Shown here: positions 45,631 to 55,500 of the stretch, piece after piece | How positions within the stretch are numbered: position 1 is the stretch's first letter | Layout of the letters: every line of letters starts with the position of its first letter | From: Actinoplanes lobatus | GTDB lineage: Bacteria > Actinomycetota > Actinomycetes > Mycobacteriales > Micromonosporaceae | Assembly: GCF_014205215.1 (NCBI RefSeq) | Contig: NZ_JACHNC010000001.1 | Coordinates: 2,733,001 to 2,797,000 of the forward strand | DNA length: 64,000 nucleotides | Direction: 5' to 3' | Position numbers and translations under genes: made by a program | Notes under the pieces: generated by a model | The model's database searches: none | What the model was told of the DNA's origin: nothing | The model's input: the letters and a program-made list of their open reading frames with translations, nothing else

Positions 45631-47216
45631 GGAGCAGAATGCGCGCCTGGACCCTGCGGATCCGGATCGTGGCACTCTGCGGCGCCGCCGGGCTGCTGCT
45701 CGGCGGGCTCGGCGTGGTCGCCGCGATCACGGCGGCCGCCAACAACCAGCAGGTCGACGACATCCTCGACCGGGTCAGCCCGATGCGGGCCGCCGGCGAG
45801 ACCCTGAACACCGCGCTCGTCGACCAGGAGACCGGCGTCCGGGGCTACGCCATCACCGGGCAGGAACACAACCTCAAGCCGTACCGGGACGGGCTGGCGC
45901 AGGAGAACCTCCAGATCAGCCGGATCGAGAGCTACCTGAACCCGGAGGACAGCGACATCCGCGCCGCTCTCGAAGTGGTCCGGGACCGCGCCGTCACCTG
46001 GCGGGCCGAAGTGGCCGAACCGCTGATCCAGACCGTCAGCGGCGAGGGCACCGAGGTGGCCCAGCAGCGGATCGAGGCGTCCGGCACCCGCGAGTTCGAC
46101 GAGGTCCGCGCGGCCGTCCAGGTGATGCAGGACCACATCCAGGAACTGCGGGCCCGCTCGGCGGACGCCGCCCGCGCCTCCAGCCAGGCGCTGGTGGCCA
46201 TCGAGATCGCCGCCGCGGTGATCATCCTGTTCACCGGCGCCTTCCTGCTGCTTCTGCTGGACCGCCTGGTCAGCCGGCCGATCCTGGACCTCGCCGGGCA
46301 GGTGCGGCAGGTCGCGGCCGGTGACTACGACCGGCACATCGAAAGCCGCTACAGCTCACCCGACCTGACCGGCCTCGCCGACGACGTCGACCGGATGCGG
46401 CAACAGATCGCCAGCGAGCTGAGCGAGGTCCGGGAAGCGCGCCAGCAGGTCGAATGGATCAACCAGCAGTTGCAGTCGCAGGCCGAGGAACTGACCCGGT
46501 CCAACCGCGACCTGGAGCAGTTCGCGTACGTGGCCTCGCACGACCTACAGGAGCCGCTGCGCAAGGTGGCCAGCTTCTGCCAGCTCCTCCAGCGGCGGTA
46601 CGCGGGACAGATGGACGAGCGCGCCGACCAGTACATCGCCTTCGCGGTCGACGGGGCGCAGCGCATGCAGCAGCTCATCAACGACCTGCTCGCCTTCTCC
46701 CGGATCGGCCGGTTCACCACCGGATTCACCGACGTCGACCTGAACAAGGTGCTCGCCGAGGTGAAGTCGCAACTGGAGCCGCGGGCCGGCGAGGGTGCGG
46801 AGATCAGCTGGAGCGGACTGCCCATGGTGGAGGGTGAAGAGGCGCTGCTCACCACCCTCTTCGTCAACCTGATCGGCAACTCGCTCAAGTTCCGCCGGCC
46901 CGATGTGCCGCCGGTCGTGCGGATCACCGCTTCTCTTGAGGACCGGGAGTGGCATGTCAACGTGCGGGACAACGGCATCGGTATCGAGGCCGAGTTCGCC
47001 GACAAGGTGTTCGTGATCTTCCAACGGCTGCACGCCCGGGACGCGTACGAGGGCACCGGCATCGGATTGGCGATCGTCAAGAAGATCGTCGAATACCATG
47101 GCGGGCGGGTCTGGCTGGACATCGACGTCGCCGAGGGTGCGTCGATCAACTTCACGCTCCCGGCAGTGCCAGACGCCGAGGCGCTCGAGAGCGCGGAAGA
47201 CGTGGGGACCACATGA
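45627..47216 (+). CDS. CHASE3-HAMP sensor histidine kinase
   Basis: 529 residues. TM1 at ~15-38; CHASE3 extracytoplasmic domain (~40-180) with [22 protein letters not shown]2 ~187-211; HAMP; a Gln/Glu-rich coiled coil; HisKA ([20 protein letters not shown], His near 304); ATPase with [15 protein letters not shown] and [12 protein letters not shown]. The [11 protein letters not shown] form is typical of kinases that pair with RcpA-like short regulators. The ATG overlaps the phosphatase stop (ATGA). An in-frame ATG at 45639 has AGGAG four bases away and is an alternative. Confidence 0.9.
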   Translation: MRSRMRAWTLRIRIVALCGAAGLLLGGLGVVAAITAAANNQQVDDILDRVSPMRAAGETLNTALVDQETGVRGYAITGQEHNLKPYRDGLAQENLQISRIESYLNPEDSDIRAALEVVRDRAVTWRAEVAEPLIQTVSGEGTEVAQQRIEASGTREFDEVRAAVQVMQDHIQELRARSADAARASSQALVAIEIAAAVIILFTGAFLLLLLDRLVSRPILDLAGQVRQVAAGDYDRHIESRYSSPDLTGLADDVDRMRQQIASELSEVREARQQVEWINQQLQSQAEELTRSNRDLEQFAYVASHDLQEPLRKVASFCQLLQRRYAGQMDERADQYIAFAVDGAQRMQQLINDLLAFSRIGRFTTGFTDVDLNKVLAEVKSQLEPRAGEGAEISWSGLPMVEGEEALLTTLFVNLIGNSLKFRRPDVPPVVRITASLEDREWHVNVRDNGIGIEAEFADKVFVIFQRLHARDAYEGTGIGLAIVKKIVEYHGGRVWLDIDVAEGASINFTLPAVPDAEALESAEDVGTT

Positions 47217-47283
47217 GCTCAATGCCGCGCTCGTGGCATCGCCCGGGCTTGTGGCATCGGCGGAGCTAAGCGGAGGTGGCGAC

Positions 47284-47736
47284 ATGAGCACGGAAAGAGA
47301 ACCGGGCACACCGATCGAGGTGTTGCTCGTCGAGGACGACCCCGGTGACGTGCTGATGACACAGGAGGCGTTCGAGGAGCACAAGGTCCGCAACCGGCTG
47401 ACCGTGGTCTCCGACGGCGCCGAGGCGCTCGCCTACCTGCGGCAGGAGGGCCCGTTCGCCGACGCGGTGCGGCCCGACCTCATCCTGCTCGACCTCAATC
47501 TGCCGAAGCGGGACGGCCGTGAGGTGCTCGCCGAGATCAAGAAGGACGACGACCTGGGCCGCATCCCCGTCGTCGTGCTCACCACCTCCTCGGCGGACGA
47601 GGACATCCTGCGCAGCTACCAACTCCACGCGAACGCGTACGTCACCAAGCCGGTCGACTTCGAGCGGTTCATCGCGGTGATCCGGCAGATCGACGAGTTC
47701 TTCGTCAGCGTCGTGAAGTTGCCGCCGCGTGCCTGA
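47284..47736 (+). CDS. Stand-alone receiver-domain response regulator
   Basis: 150 residues, receiver only, RcpA type. [20 protein letters not shown] holds the acidic pair, [18 protein letters not shown] the phosphoacceptor Asp, [13 protein letters not shown] the switch Thr/Ser and [13 protein letters not shown] the Lys. It lacks an output domain, so it acts through protein contact, probably as partner of the CHASE3 kinase upstream. GGAGGTGGCGAC precedes the ATG. The next gene overlaps by 8 bases. Confidence 0.9.
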   Translation: MSTEREPGTPIEVLLVEDDPGDVLMTQEAFEEHKVRNRLTVVSDGAEALAYLRQEGPFADAVRPDLILLDLNLPKRDGREVLAEIKKDDDLGRIPVVVLTTSSADEDILRSYQLHANAYVTKPVDFERFIAVIRQIDEFFVSVVKLPPRA

Positions 47737-48562
47737 TCAGGTTCTCGATCAGGTTGCTGAGCTGGTTCGTGAGGTCGCGCACACCATCGTCCTGCCGCGT
47801 TTCCGGCGCCTGGCCGACGACGAGGTGCATCAGAAGGCGCCCGGTGACCTGGTCACCATCGCCGACCAGGAGTCCGAGCGGGCACTGACCCGCGGGCTCA
47901 CCGCGCTGCTGCCCGGCTCGGTGGTGGTCGGCGAGGAGGCCGTGGCGGCCGACCCCAAGGTCCGGGACCGGCTCGGCGGCAGTGGCGCCGTGTGGATCGT
48001 CGATCCGGTCGACGGCACCAACAACTTCGCCGCCGGGAAGACGCCGTTCTGCGTGATGGTCGCCCTGCTGCGGGGCGGGGAGACCTGCGCGGCGTGGATC
48101 CTCGACGTGATCGGTGACCACCTGACGGTGGCCGAGGCGGGTTCCGGCGCCTACCGGGACGGCGTACGCGTGAAGACCCGCGCCGACGACCCCGGCCCGG
48201 CCGGGCTGCAGGGCGTGATCTCCCACAAGTACCTGCCGGACCAACTGCGGGAACGGGTCCGTGCCAACGCCGTGGCCCTCGGCGGTCACACCGCCGGCCG
48301 GCACTGCGCCGGGTACGAGTACCCGGCCGTCGCCACCGACGAACAGCAGTTCGCGATGTTCTGGCGGATCCTCCCGTGGGATCACGTGCCCGGCACCCTG
48401 ATCGTCCGCGAGGCCGGCGGCGTGGCCCGCCACCTGGACGGCGCCGACTACCGCCCCACCGACCGCCGTCGCGGCCTGCTGGTAGCCGCCAACGAGGACA
48501 TCTGGCAAACCGTCCACGGCACCCTCTTCCCGGACGGCCCCCCACCGGCCGACCCCACCTGA
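47729..48562 (+). CDS. Inositol monophosphatase family phosphatase
   Basis: 277 residues. The IMPase metal sites are present: [32 protein letters not shown] (D-P-I/V-D-G-T) and the late [15 protein letters not shown]. Members dephosphorylate inositol phosphate, histidinol phosphate, fructose bisphosphate or PAP. The substrate is not clear; no pathway genes are adjacent. The GTG start overlaps the response regulator's 3' end, so it is probably co-transcribed with the signalling cassette. Confidence 0.88.
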   Translation: MPDQVLDQVAELVREVAHTIVLPRFRRLADDEVHQKAPGDLVTIADQESERALTRGLTALLPGSVVVGEEAVAADPKVRDRLGGSGAVWIVDPVDGTNNFAAGKTPFCVMVALLRGGETCAAWILDVIGDHLTVAEAGSGAYRDGVRVKTRADDPGPAGLQGVISHKYLPDQLRERVRANAVALGGHTAGRHCAGYEYPAVATDEQQFAMFWRILPWDHVPGTLIVREAGGVARHLDGADYRPTDRRRGLLVAANEDIWQTVHGTLFPDGPPPADPT

Positions 48563-48749
48563 CGGCTTTCGCCTGGTGCCAGTTGGCCAGGCGGGCGCCA
48601 GCGGCCGCCTGGCCGCGCGACCGGGCCACGTTCGGCCGCCGGGCCGCTTGCGGGTCGCTCGTTCGCCGGCGCGGCGACCTCTTTCGGGTGAGGGGACGGT
48701 CACAGTCGGCGGGGGCCCGTGGGCGGGTCAGTGGATCTAGGGTGCGGGC

Positions 48750-49523
48750 ATGTCCTCGTACCTCGATGAGCTTTTCGGGCTGAGCGGGCGGACCGCGGTG
48801 GTGACCGGCGGCAGCTCCGGGATCGGGCGCGCGATGGCGCTCGCCCTGGGCCGTGCCGGCGCGCGGATCGTGCTGGTGGCCCGGCGCGAAGCGCCGATGG
48901 CCGAGGTGGTCGCCGAGTTGCGCGGCTACGGCGCCGACGCGCACGCGATCTCCGCGGACCTCGCCGACCGGGCTGCCGTCAAGGCCGTTACCAGCAAGAT
49001 CATCGACGGGTACGGCGAGCCCGACATCCTGGTCAATTCGGCCGGGATCAACCTGCGGCCGCCGCTCGGCGAGCTCACCGACGACGTCTGGGACGTCACT
49101 CTCGCCGCCAACCTGACCGCGCCGTTCCTCCTGGGTCAGGCGTTCGGCCCGGCGATGGCCCGGCGCGGCTGGGGCCGGATCGTCAACGTCGTCTCGCAAC
49201 AGGCCTTCCGGGCGTACGGCAACAGCGGCGCCTACGGAGCGGCGAAAGCGGGGCTCGTCGGCCTCACCCGCTCGCAGGCCGAGGCGTGGTCGCAACACGG
49301 CGTCTGCTGCAACGCGATCGCCCCCGGAGTGGTCCACACGCCACTGACCGACGTCGTTTTCGCCGATCCCACGAAAGTGGCGGCACACGCCCGCCGTACG
49401 ATGATCGGTCGCAACGGAGTTCCGGAAGATTTCGCCGGGTGTGTCGTATTCCTGGCGAGTGAGGCCGGTCAGGCGGTAACCGGTCAGACACTTTTTGTCG
49501 ACGGTGGATACTCGGCTACCTGA
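48750..49523 (+). CDS. Short-chain dehydrogenase/reductase (SDR)
   Basis: 257 residues, classical SDR. Cofactor motif TGGSSGIGRAMA; NSAGI in place of the usual NNAGI; VNVVSQQAFRAYGNSGAYGAAKAG with the Tyr-x-x-x-Lys pair and a Ser upstream; CNAIAPGVVHTPL; DGGYSAT end. The Arg in VARREAP after the second strand suggests NADP preference. It resembles gluconate 5-dehydrogenase/3-oxoacyl-ACP-reductase-like enzymes; substrate unknown. 187 bases upstream without a gene contain nothing I can name. Confidence 0.88.
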   Translation: MSSYLDELFGLSGRTAVVTGGSSGIGRAMALALGRAGARIVLVARREAPMAEVVAELRGYGADAHAISADLADRAAVKAVTSKIIDGYGEPDILVNSAGINLRPPLGELTDDVWDVTLAANLTAPFLLGQAFGPAMARRGWGRIVNVVSQQAFRAYGNSGAYGAAKAGLVGLTRSQAEAWSQHGVCCNAIAPGVVHTPLTDVVFADPTKVAAHARRTMIGRNGVPEDFAGCVVFLASEAGQAVTGQTLFVDGGYSAT

Positions 49524-49586
49524 TCGATCTCCCTTTCGCCTGCTCCGACACGGTAAAGTACCGGCGCTTACGACTTGGAGGTTCCT

Positions 49587-50594
49587 GTGGCGGTCAGTCT
49601 CCCGCGCCGGTGCACCGCCCTGCTCGCGATCCTCGCCGCCGCGTTCGCGGTGGTCATCGCGCTGCCAGCGACCCCGGCGTCGGCCGACCCCGAGGGCGGC
49701 ACCAAGAAGCTGCGGGCCACGCTCGAGGCCGCGGCCAAGGGCTACGACCAGGCGAAGACGAAGCTGGCCGGCTCCAAGAAGCGGCAGAAGCAGCTGACCG
49801 AGGCGCTCAAGCAGTCCGAGGAGAACGCGAAGTCCCTCACCGGCCAGGTCAACGCGGTCGCCAACCGGGCCTACCAGATGGGCCGGATCAACACGGTCAC
49901 CCTTCTGCTCAACAGCTCCGATTCGGGCAGCTTCATCGAGCGGGTCCAGAGCCTCGACATGCTCGCCCAGATGGACGGCTCCACCCTGGCCGGTTTCCGG
50001 ACCGAGATCGAGAACTCGACGCGCGCCAAGACCGCCCTCGAAGCCGAGATCAAGGAGCAGCAGCGCCAGGTCAACGTGATGGCCAAGAGGAAGCGGGACG
50101 CCGAGGTCGCGCTGGCCGAGGTCGGCGGTGGCGCGGCCGGCGGTTTCGTCGACCCGAACTCCGCGGCCGCCGAGCCGGCACCGCGCAACTCCGACGGCTC
50201 CTGGCCGAAGGAGTCGTGCACGGTCGACGACCCGACCTCCGGTGGCTGCATCACGCCGCGGACGCTGCACGCCTACCAGCAGGCACAGGCGGCCGGGTTC
50301 AAGCGCTACACGGCGTGCTTCAGCGAGCGGTCGTCGGGTGAGCACCCCAAGGGGCGGGCCTGCGACCATTCGGCAGCCTCGGGCGGCTTCGAGAACGTGG
50401 CGGCCACCGGTGGCGACAAGTCGTACGGCGACCGGCTCGCGGCGTTCTACGTGAAGAACGCGGACGAACTCGGCGTCATGTACGTGATCTGGTACCGCCA
50501 GATCTGGATGCCGAGCACCGGCTGGCGTGCCTACAGCGCGAGTGGTGGCCCCGCGGCGGTACACACCAACCACGTACACCTCTCCATGCTCTGA
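49587..50594 (+). CDS. Secreted coiled-coil protein with M15-like C-terminal domain
   Basis: 335 residues. Signal peptide (LLAILAAAFAVVIALPATPA, cleavage near ASA); a coiled coil (~35-160) like the RipA/NlpC-type hydrolase N-termini; a short Gly/Ala linker; then a C-terminal domain (~225-335) with EHPKGRACDHSA and HTNHVHLSML. The H-x6-D and H-V-H pattern is that of M15 peptidases and of the domain found in VldE/ARB-07466-like secreted proteins. It may bind or cut peptidoglycan. GGAGG at 49576-49580 supports the GTG at 49587. Confidence 0.82.
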   Translation: MAVSLPRRCTALLAILAAAFAVVIALPATPASADPEGGTKKLRATLEAAAKGYDQAKTKLAGSKKRQKQLTEALKQSEENAKSLTGQVNAVANRAYQMGRINTVTLLLNSSDSGSFIERVQSLDMLAQMDGSTLAGFRTEIENSTRAKTALEAEIKEQQRQVNVMAKRKRDAEVALAEVGGGAAGGFVDPNSAAAEPAPRNSDGSWPKESCTVDDPTSGGCITPRTLHAYQQAQAAGFKRYTACFSERSSGEHPKGRACDHSAASGGFENVAATGGDKSYGDRLAAFYVKNADELGVMYVIWYRQIWMPSTGWRAYSASGGPAAVHTNHVHLSML

Positions 50595-50615
50595 GACCCC
50601 GGTAGCATCGCGGCG

Positions 50616-52109
50616 GTGGAGAAGCAGCCGCGAGCCCTGCCCTCGGCCCTGGCCACCGCCCTCGCTTTCGGCGCGAGCGGAGCCGTTCTGGTCCTGGAGA
50701 TCGTCGCCCTCCGCCTGGTCGGGCCGTACGTCGGCGTGACCCTCCAGGTCAGCAGCTCGGTGATCGGCGTCTCGCTGGCCGCCATCGCCTACGGCGCCTG
50801 GGTGGGCGGCCGCCTCGCCGACAGGTTCGACCCGCGGACCCTGCTCGCCCCGGCGCTGATCCTCGGCGCGATCGGGACGGCGCTCACCCTGCCGCTGGTC
50901 CGCTGGGGTGGCGAGCTGCTGCGCGGCGGCGCCGCCCCGGCCGTGCTGATGCTCGCCGTACTGGCCGTCTTCCCGCCCGCCCTGGTGCTCTCCGCGATCG
51001 CCCCCATGGTGGTGAAGCTGCAACTCGGCGATCTGCGGCGGGCCGGTTCGGTGGTGGGACGGCTGTCCAGCATCGGCACCCTCGGCGCGATCACCGCGAC
51101 GTTGGTGACCGGTTTCGTCTTCGTCGCGGCCATGCCGAGCAGCGTGATCATCCTCAGTCTGGCGGTGCTGCTCGCGGTCAGCGGTGTGGCGCTCGGCTGG
51201 TGGCTGCGCCGCGACCTGCCCGGCAATTCCCGGATCCGGGCATCGCTCGCCGCGGTGGGGCTCGCCGGAGCCGGGCTCGGCGCGGTCTCGCCCACGCCCT
51301 GTGATGTGGAGACGGCCTACCACTGCGCGAGCGTGGTTCAGGATCCGGCGCGCGAGGGAGGCCGGACCCTGATCCTCAATTCGGCCCGCCACTCGTACGT
51401 CGACCTGACCGACCCCACCCACCTCGAGTTCGACTACGTGCAGTGGATCGGCGCCGTCACCGACGTGCTCGAACCGCCCGGCGCCCCGATCGACGCCCTG
51501 CACCTGGGCGGTGGCGGGTTCACCGTCCCGAACTATCTCCGCGCCACCCGGCCGGGCAGCGAGCAGCTCGTCCTGGAGCTCGACGGCGGGCTGGTCGGTC
51601 TGGACGAGCGGGAACTCGGCCTGACCACCGGCTCTGATCTGCGGGTCCGGGTCGGTGACGCGCGTGTCGGGCTCGCCGAGCGGCCGGACGCCGCCTACGA
51701 CCTGGTCGTCGGGGACGCCTTCGGGCACCTGGTGGTGCCGTGGCACCTGGCCACCCGGGAGATGGCCGACGACATCGCCCGGGTCCTGCGCCCCGGCGGC
51801 GTCTACGCCCAGAACGTGATCGACTACCCGCCGAACCGCTTCATCCGCGCCGAGGTGGCCACCGTGGCGGCTGCCTTCCCACACGTCGCACTGATCGCCC
51901 CACCGGACGCCATCGCCGGCAGGCGCGGCGACAACTTCGTCATCCTGGCCTCCCACGACCCGCTGCCGATCGACGCGCTCCGGGCTCCGCTCGCCCGGCT
52001 CGACACGCCACCCGCCCTGCTGACCGGCGCCGAGCTGGCCGGCTTCGTCGGCGGCGCCCGTGTCCTCACCGACGACTACGCTCCGGTCGACCAGCTCCTC
52101 GCCGGCTGA
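50616..52109 (+). CDS. Fused-MFS spermidine-synthase-like protein
   Basis: 497 residues. The N-terminal half has about seven transmembrane helices (FGASGAVLVLEIVALRLVGP to VLLAVSGVALGWWL). The C-terminal half is a spermidine-synthase-like Rossmann domain: LHLGGGGFTVPNYLRA (motif I with the decarboxy-SAM site), VLELDGGLV and YDLVVGDAFGHLVVPWHLAT (catalytic Asp). It is a common actinobacterial fusion of unknown substrate, likely an aminopropyl- or methyl-transferase acting near the membrane. It starts 21 bases after the M15-like gene. Confidence 0.87.
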   Translation: MEKQPRALPSALATALAFGASGAVLVLEIVALRLVGPYVGVTLQVSSSVIGVSLAAIAYGAWVGGRLADRFDPRTLLAPALILGAIGTALTLPLVRWGGELLRGGAAPAVLMLAVLAVFPPALVLSAIAPMVVKLQLGDLRRAGSVVGRLSSIGTLGAITATLVTGFVFVAAMPSSVIILSLAVLLAVSGVALGWWLRRDLPGNSRIRASLAAVGLAGAGLGAVSPTPCDVETAYHCASVVQDPAREGGRTLILNSARHSYVDLTDPTHLEFDYVQWIGAVTDVLEPPGAPIDALHLGGGGFTVPNYLRATRPGSEQLVLELDGGLVGLDERELGLTTGSDLRVRVGDARVGLAERPDAAYDLVVGDAFGHLVVPWHLATREMADDIARVLRPGGVYAQNVIDYPPNRFIRAEVATVAAAFPHVALIAPPDAIAGRRGDNFVILASHDPLPIDALRAPLARLDTPPALLTGAELAGFVGGARVLTDDYAPVDQLLAG

Positions 52110-52202
52110 CCCGCCCACCTCCCGGAACCTGCCGGTGAGGGTTTCCGAGTGGGTTTCGGTGTGCGGCACCGGACCGCCGGTAACTCGGGCGAGAATCGGC
52201 GC

Positions 52203-53915
52203 ATGGGGCGTACGGAGCGAAACGGTCACGACGGATCGCCCCGTCTCGCGGGCCGGTACCGCCTGATCGAGAAGCTCGGTACCGGCGGAATGTCGGTGGT
52301 CTGGCGTGGCTACGACGAGATCCTCGGCCGCGACGTCGCCGTGAAGGTTCTCGAACCCGGGCTGGCCGAGGATCGCACCTTCCGTGACCGACTGCGCCAG
52401 GAGGCCCTGGCCGCGGCCCGGCTCTGTCACCCACACATCACCGGTATCCACGACTTCGGCGAAGCCCCGATCTCGGACCGGCTGACCGTCCCCTACGTCG
52501 TCATGGAGCTCAACGACGGCGAGTCCTTCGGCTCCCGGCTCGGCCGGCAGGGTGCGCTGGACTGGCGGGAGGCCGTCATGATCGTCACCGAGGTGGCCTC
52601 CGCGCTGGCCACCGCCCACGCCCGCGGTGTCGTGCACCGCGACGTCACCCCGGCGAACGTGATGCTCACCGGAGCCGGCGCGAAGATCGTCGACTTCGGG
52701 ATCTCCGCGGTGGTGGGTCAGCGGGACGCTGCCCCGGACGGCAGCCTGCTCGGAACTCCGGCCTACCTCGCCCCGGAACGCCTCGGTGGCTCCTCGGTCT
52801 CGCCGGCCACCGACGTCTACGCCCTCGGTCTGCTGCTCTATCGAGGGCTCACCGGCCGGATGCCGTGGCCCGCCGAGAACACCACCGAGGCCCTGCGCGC
52901 CCACCTCTACGCCGATCCCGAGCCGATCCCGGACCTTCCCGGGATGCCGCCCGTCATCGCCGAACTGTGCCTGCGTTGTCTGGCCAAGAGCCCCGCCGAT
53001 CGCCCCGCCGCCGCCGAGGTGGCCCGGGGCCTGGCCGCGACCGTCGGCCTGCGCCCGATCATTCCGCCGCTGCGCCCCGGCGAGCGGCCCGCGGCCCGGG
53101 CGGTGGCGGCCGTGCCGACGGCCCGCGACCGATCCGGGATACGCCGTGGGGTCCGCGCCTGCCTCGGTTCGCCCGCCACCTTGCGGCTCCGGGCCGGCCT
53201 GCGCCTGCGGGCCGCCCTTCGGCTCGACGCGGTACGCCCTCTTGGCGGCGGTCTCTTCGTCGGCGGCCGCCGGAACCGTGCCCTGATGCCCCCGCACCGG
53301 CTGCGGGACCGCCGCTCGGCGATCGCCGCCCTGGCCACCGTGGTCCTGCTCGCCTCCGGATTGCTCAACTGGTCCGCGCGACGGGAGGTGGCGGAGCCCG
53401 ACCGGACGAGCACCGCCGCCACCGGCACCGGCGCCCCCGCAGTCGACCGGCCGAGCCGGGTCCGCTGCACCGTCCGCTACCAGGTCCGGCGTGACTCCGG
53501 CAGCTACTTCGAGGCGAGACTGAGCGTGATCACGACCGAGACGTCCGGCTGGCGGGTCGAGTTCTCCTACCCCGGCGGCCAGCGGCTCGCCGCCACACCG
53601 CGGGCGGTGACCCAGAACGGCCGGCGCGTGGTGCTGACCGGTCGCGGCCGGAGCCGGGCGGTCACCCTGCACGGCGGTTACCGGCAGCGGAACCCGCTGC
53701 CGCTCTCCTTCGCGCTGAACGGGCAACCGTGCCGTGCCGAGGTCACCGGCCTGACCGGGCCGGCCCCACCCGGGAGCGAATCGGTCAACACGACGATCGA
53801 GGAGAGCGCGCCCGAGCCGAAGACCAACCAGCAGCGCAAACGCGCCCCGGCCCGGCGCGGCGGAGCGCCTCGACCGGCGGCCAAGCGCGCCAGCGGCTTC
53901 TCCCTGGCGCTGTGA
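52203..53915 (+). CDS. Transmembrane Ser/Thr protein kinase (PknB-type)
   Basis: 570 residues. Kinase domain ~18-275: YRLIEKLGTGGMSVVWRGYD (Gly loop), VAVKVLEP (Lys), GVVHRDVTPANVML (catalytic loop), IVDFGISAVVG (DFG), GTPAYLAPE (activation segment). After a basic linker there is one transmembrane helix (~372-392: AIAALATVVLLASGLLNWSA) and an extracytoplasmic beta-type domain with several Arg and one Cys pair, then an Arg/Lys/Pro-rich tail. No PASTA repeats. The ATG at 52203 follows a weak ribosome site. Ligand and targets unknown. Confidence 0.9.
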   Translation: MGRTERNGHDGSPRLAGRYRLIEKLGTGGMSVVWRGYDEILGRDVAVKVLEPGLAEDRTFRDRLRQEALAAARLCHPHITGIHDFGEAPISDRLTVPYVVMELNDGESFGSRLGRQGALDWREAVMIVTEVASALATAHARGVVHRDVTPANVMLTGAGAKIVDFGISAVVGQRDAAPDGSLLGTPAYLAPERLGGSSVSPATDVYALGLLLYRGLTGRMPWPAENTTEALRAHLYADPEPIPDLPGMPPVIAELCLRCLAKSPADRPAAAEVARGLAATVGLRPIIPPLRPGERPAARAVAAVPTARDRSGIRRGVRACLGSPATLRLRAGLRLRAALRLDAVRPLGGGLFVGGRRNRALMPPHRLRDRRSAIAALATVVLLASGLLNWSARREVAEPDRTSTAATGTGAPAVDRPSRVRCTVRYQVRRDSGSYFEARLSVITTETSGWRVEFSYPGGQRLAATPRAVTQNGRRVVLTGRGRSRAVTLHGGYRQRNPLPLSFALNGQPCRAEVTGLTGPAPPGSESVNTTIEESAPEPKTNQQRKRAPARRGGAPRPAAKRASGFSLAL

Positions 53916-53958
53916 CGGTTCGCCGCTCGGTTGACGCTCCGTCGATAGGGTCGAGGTC

Positions 53959-54684
53959 ATGACAAGACTCGCAGTGGTCACCGGTGGCGGAACCGGGATC
54001 GGCAAGGCGACGGCCGGGATGCTCGCCGGTGAGGGATTCGACGTGATCATCGTCGGGCGCCGGGCCGAGGTGCTCGCCGACGCGGTGAAGTGGATCGGAC
54101 CGCAGGCCACCGCCGTGACCGCGGACGTCTCGGACCCGGCCCAGGTGCCCGCGGTGGTCGAGGCGGTGGCCGGGCGGACAGTGGACGTGCTGGTGAACAA
54201 CGCGGGAGCGTACATCTCCGGTGACGAGGACACTCTCGACGGCGTGGCGGCCCGCTGGCGCGCCAACCTCGACTCGAACGTGCTCTCCGCGGTCCTCACG
54301 ACCACCGCACTCCTTCCGCGTCTCCGCCGACCGGGCGGCAAGATCATCCTCACCAGTTCGATCGCCGCCCAGCGGGGCGGCGGCGGGCCCTACTCTGCGG
54401 CCAAGGCCGCACTGCACGGGTACGGGCTGGATCTGGCCACCTCCCTCGGTGCCGAAGGCATCACGGCGAACGTCATCTCGCCGGGCTACATCACCGACAG
54501 TGAGTTCTTCGACGGCCGGATGACCCCGGAAGGACATCAGAAGCGCGTCGACGCCTCCCTGGTGAAGCGGGCCGGTGTCCCGGACGACATCGCCGAGGCG
54601 GTGCGCTGGCTGGTCGGCCCGGGCGGTGGGTTCGTCACCGGCCAGATCATCAACGTCAACGGAGGCACCGTCCTGGGGCGTTAG
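53959..54684 (+). CDS. Short-chain dehydrogenase/reductase (SDR)
   Basis: 241 residues. Cofactor motif TGGGTGIGKAT, VGRR after the second strand (NADP-type), DVLVNNAGAY, ILTSSIAAQRGGGGPYSAAK (Ser, Tyr, Lys triad), ANVISPGYITDSEFF and a NGGTVLGR end. It resembles FabG-like oxidoreductases; substrate unknown. It starts 43 bases after the kinase gene and may share its transcript. Confidence 0.88.
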   Translation: MTRLAVVTGGGTGIGKATAGMLAGEGFDVIIVGRRAEVLADAVKWIGPQATAVTADVSDPAQVPAVVEAVAGRTVDVLVNNAGAYISGDEDTLDGVAARWRANLDSNVLSAVLTTTALLPRLRRPGGKIILTSSIAAQRGGGGPYSAAKAALHGYGLDLATSLGAEGITANVISPGYITDSEFFDGRMTPEGHQKRVDASLVKRAGVPDDIAEAVRWLVGPGGGFVTGQIINVNGGTVLGR

Positions 54685-54701
54685 CGACCACGGCGGGCCG
54701 C

Positions 54702-55100
54702 TCACGCCGTACCACCGGTGAAGCGGCCCTCGCCGGGACGATTGGCCCGGAACCGCAGCGCCGACCAGCGCTCGTCGATCGCCACCTGCCCGCACGGGCG
54801 CATGTCGAAGTCGGCGACGACGGGCCAGAGCGAGTCCCGATTGATGTCGGCCTCGTTGCCCTTCGGATAGGCGATCCAGAACGCGGCCGGCTTGTCCAGG
54901 TCGGTGCGGTACCGGTCCAGCTGTTCCCGGACGGCCCCGGCATTGTCCGCGAACAGCACGGCCGTGCTCGCCGTCGCCAGCGTGCCGGTCTCCCGCACAC
55001 CCTCCGGCATGGGGGTGAGCAGCGGAAGCCGGGCCGGCTCGTTGAGCCAGACGGTCGAATGCGGCTTGATCAGCAGCTTCTCGGCGATCGTTGTGGCCAT
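54702..55100 (-). CDS. Conserved small protein, unknown function
   Basis: 132 residues, soluble, alpha/beta. Motifs such as KLLIKPHSTVWLNEP, TAVLFADNAGAVREQLDRYR and AAFWIAYPKGNEADINRDSL (then W) are typical of an uncharacterised group in actinomycetes whose members read Y-P-K-G-x-x-x-D-I/L-N-R-D-x-L-W. I cannot name a function. It converges with the SDR gene. Confidence 0.7.
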   Translation of the reverse strand: MATTIAEKLLIKPHSTVWLNEPARLPLLTPMPEGVRETGTLATASTAVLFADNAGAVREQLDRYRTDLDKPAAFWIAYPKGNEADINRDSLWPVVADFDMRPCGQVAIDERWSALRFRANRPGEGRFTGGTA

Positions 55101-55500
55101 GTCATCGAGACTTTCATCCGTACGGCGATCGGTCGCCGTCTTCTCCGAACCACCCCACGCGCGTGACCAGGGGTAGGAATCCGTCGCCCGCGGCCGGACG
55201 GTTCAACGCCGAGCCGGCCGCGGCTCGTCAGCCGTTCGGCAGGCCGGGCCGGCCGCAGCCGGCCCGGCCTGGTGGTGGCCGGGGCCCCGCCTCTGCCGGG
55301 CGGACCCCGCACCGCGCCGGGACGGCTCGCTGCGCCCTTCCACATGACATCCGCATGGCGACCCCCGATCGATCCGCTTGAACGACCAGGAGCATGGCCC
55401 AGATCGGCGAGGCGCCGCTTGAATCGTGCCCTCGGCCTGTGGATAACTCCGTACTGTGGATAACTCGGGAAGGGCCACGGCGGGCTGATAGACATGCCGG
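55101..55500. other. Intergenic region upstream of recQ with hairpin and two DnaA-box-like sites
   Basis: 400 bases without a convincing gene. It contains a 13-bp perfect hairpin AGGCCGGGCCGGC/GCCGGCCCGGCCT (55241-55253 with 55258-55270) and two copies of TGTGGATAA, listed separately. Short open frames on both strands show no supporting ribosome site. Confidence 0.55.
55438..55463 (-). promoter_or_regulatory. Two tandem DnaA-box-like sites upstream of recQ
   Basis: TGTGGATAA at 55438-55446 and 55455-55463. Read on the minus strand each is TTATCCACA, the classic DnaA box, spaced 17 bases start to start and in the same orientation, 38 bases from the recQ start. They lie where a promoter should be, so DnaA could regulate recQ. 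Actinomycete boxes more often read TTGTCCACA, so this is suggestive, not proven. Confidence 0.5.

Noticed and set aside
47898..54353. A 2151-codon open frame on the minus strand
   Set aside because: It runs antisense to at least six genes with clear domains and has low-complexity Gly/Arg-rich composition, typical of high-GC shadow frames.
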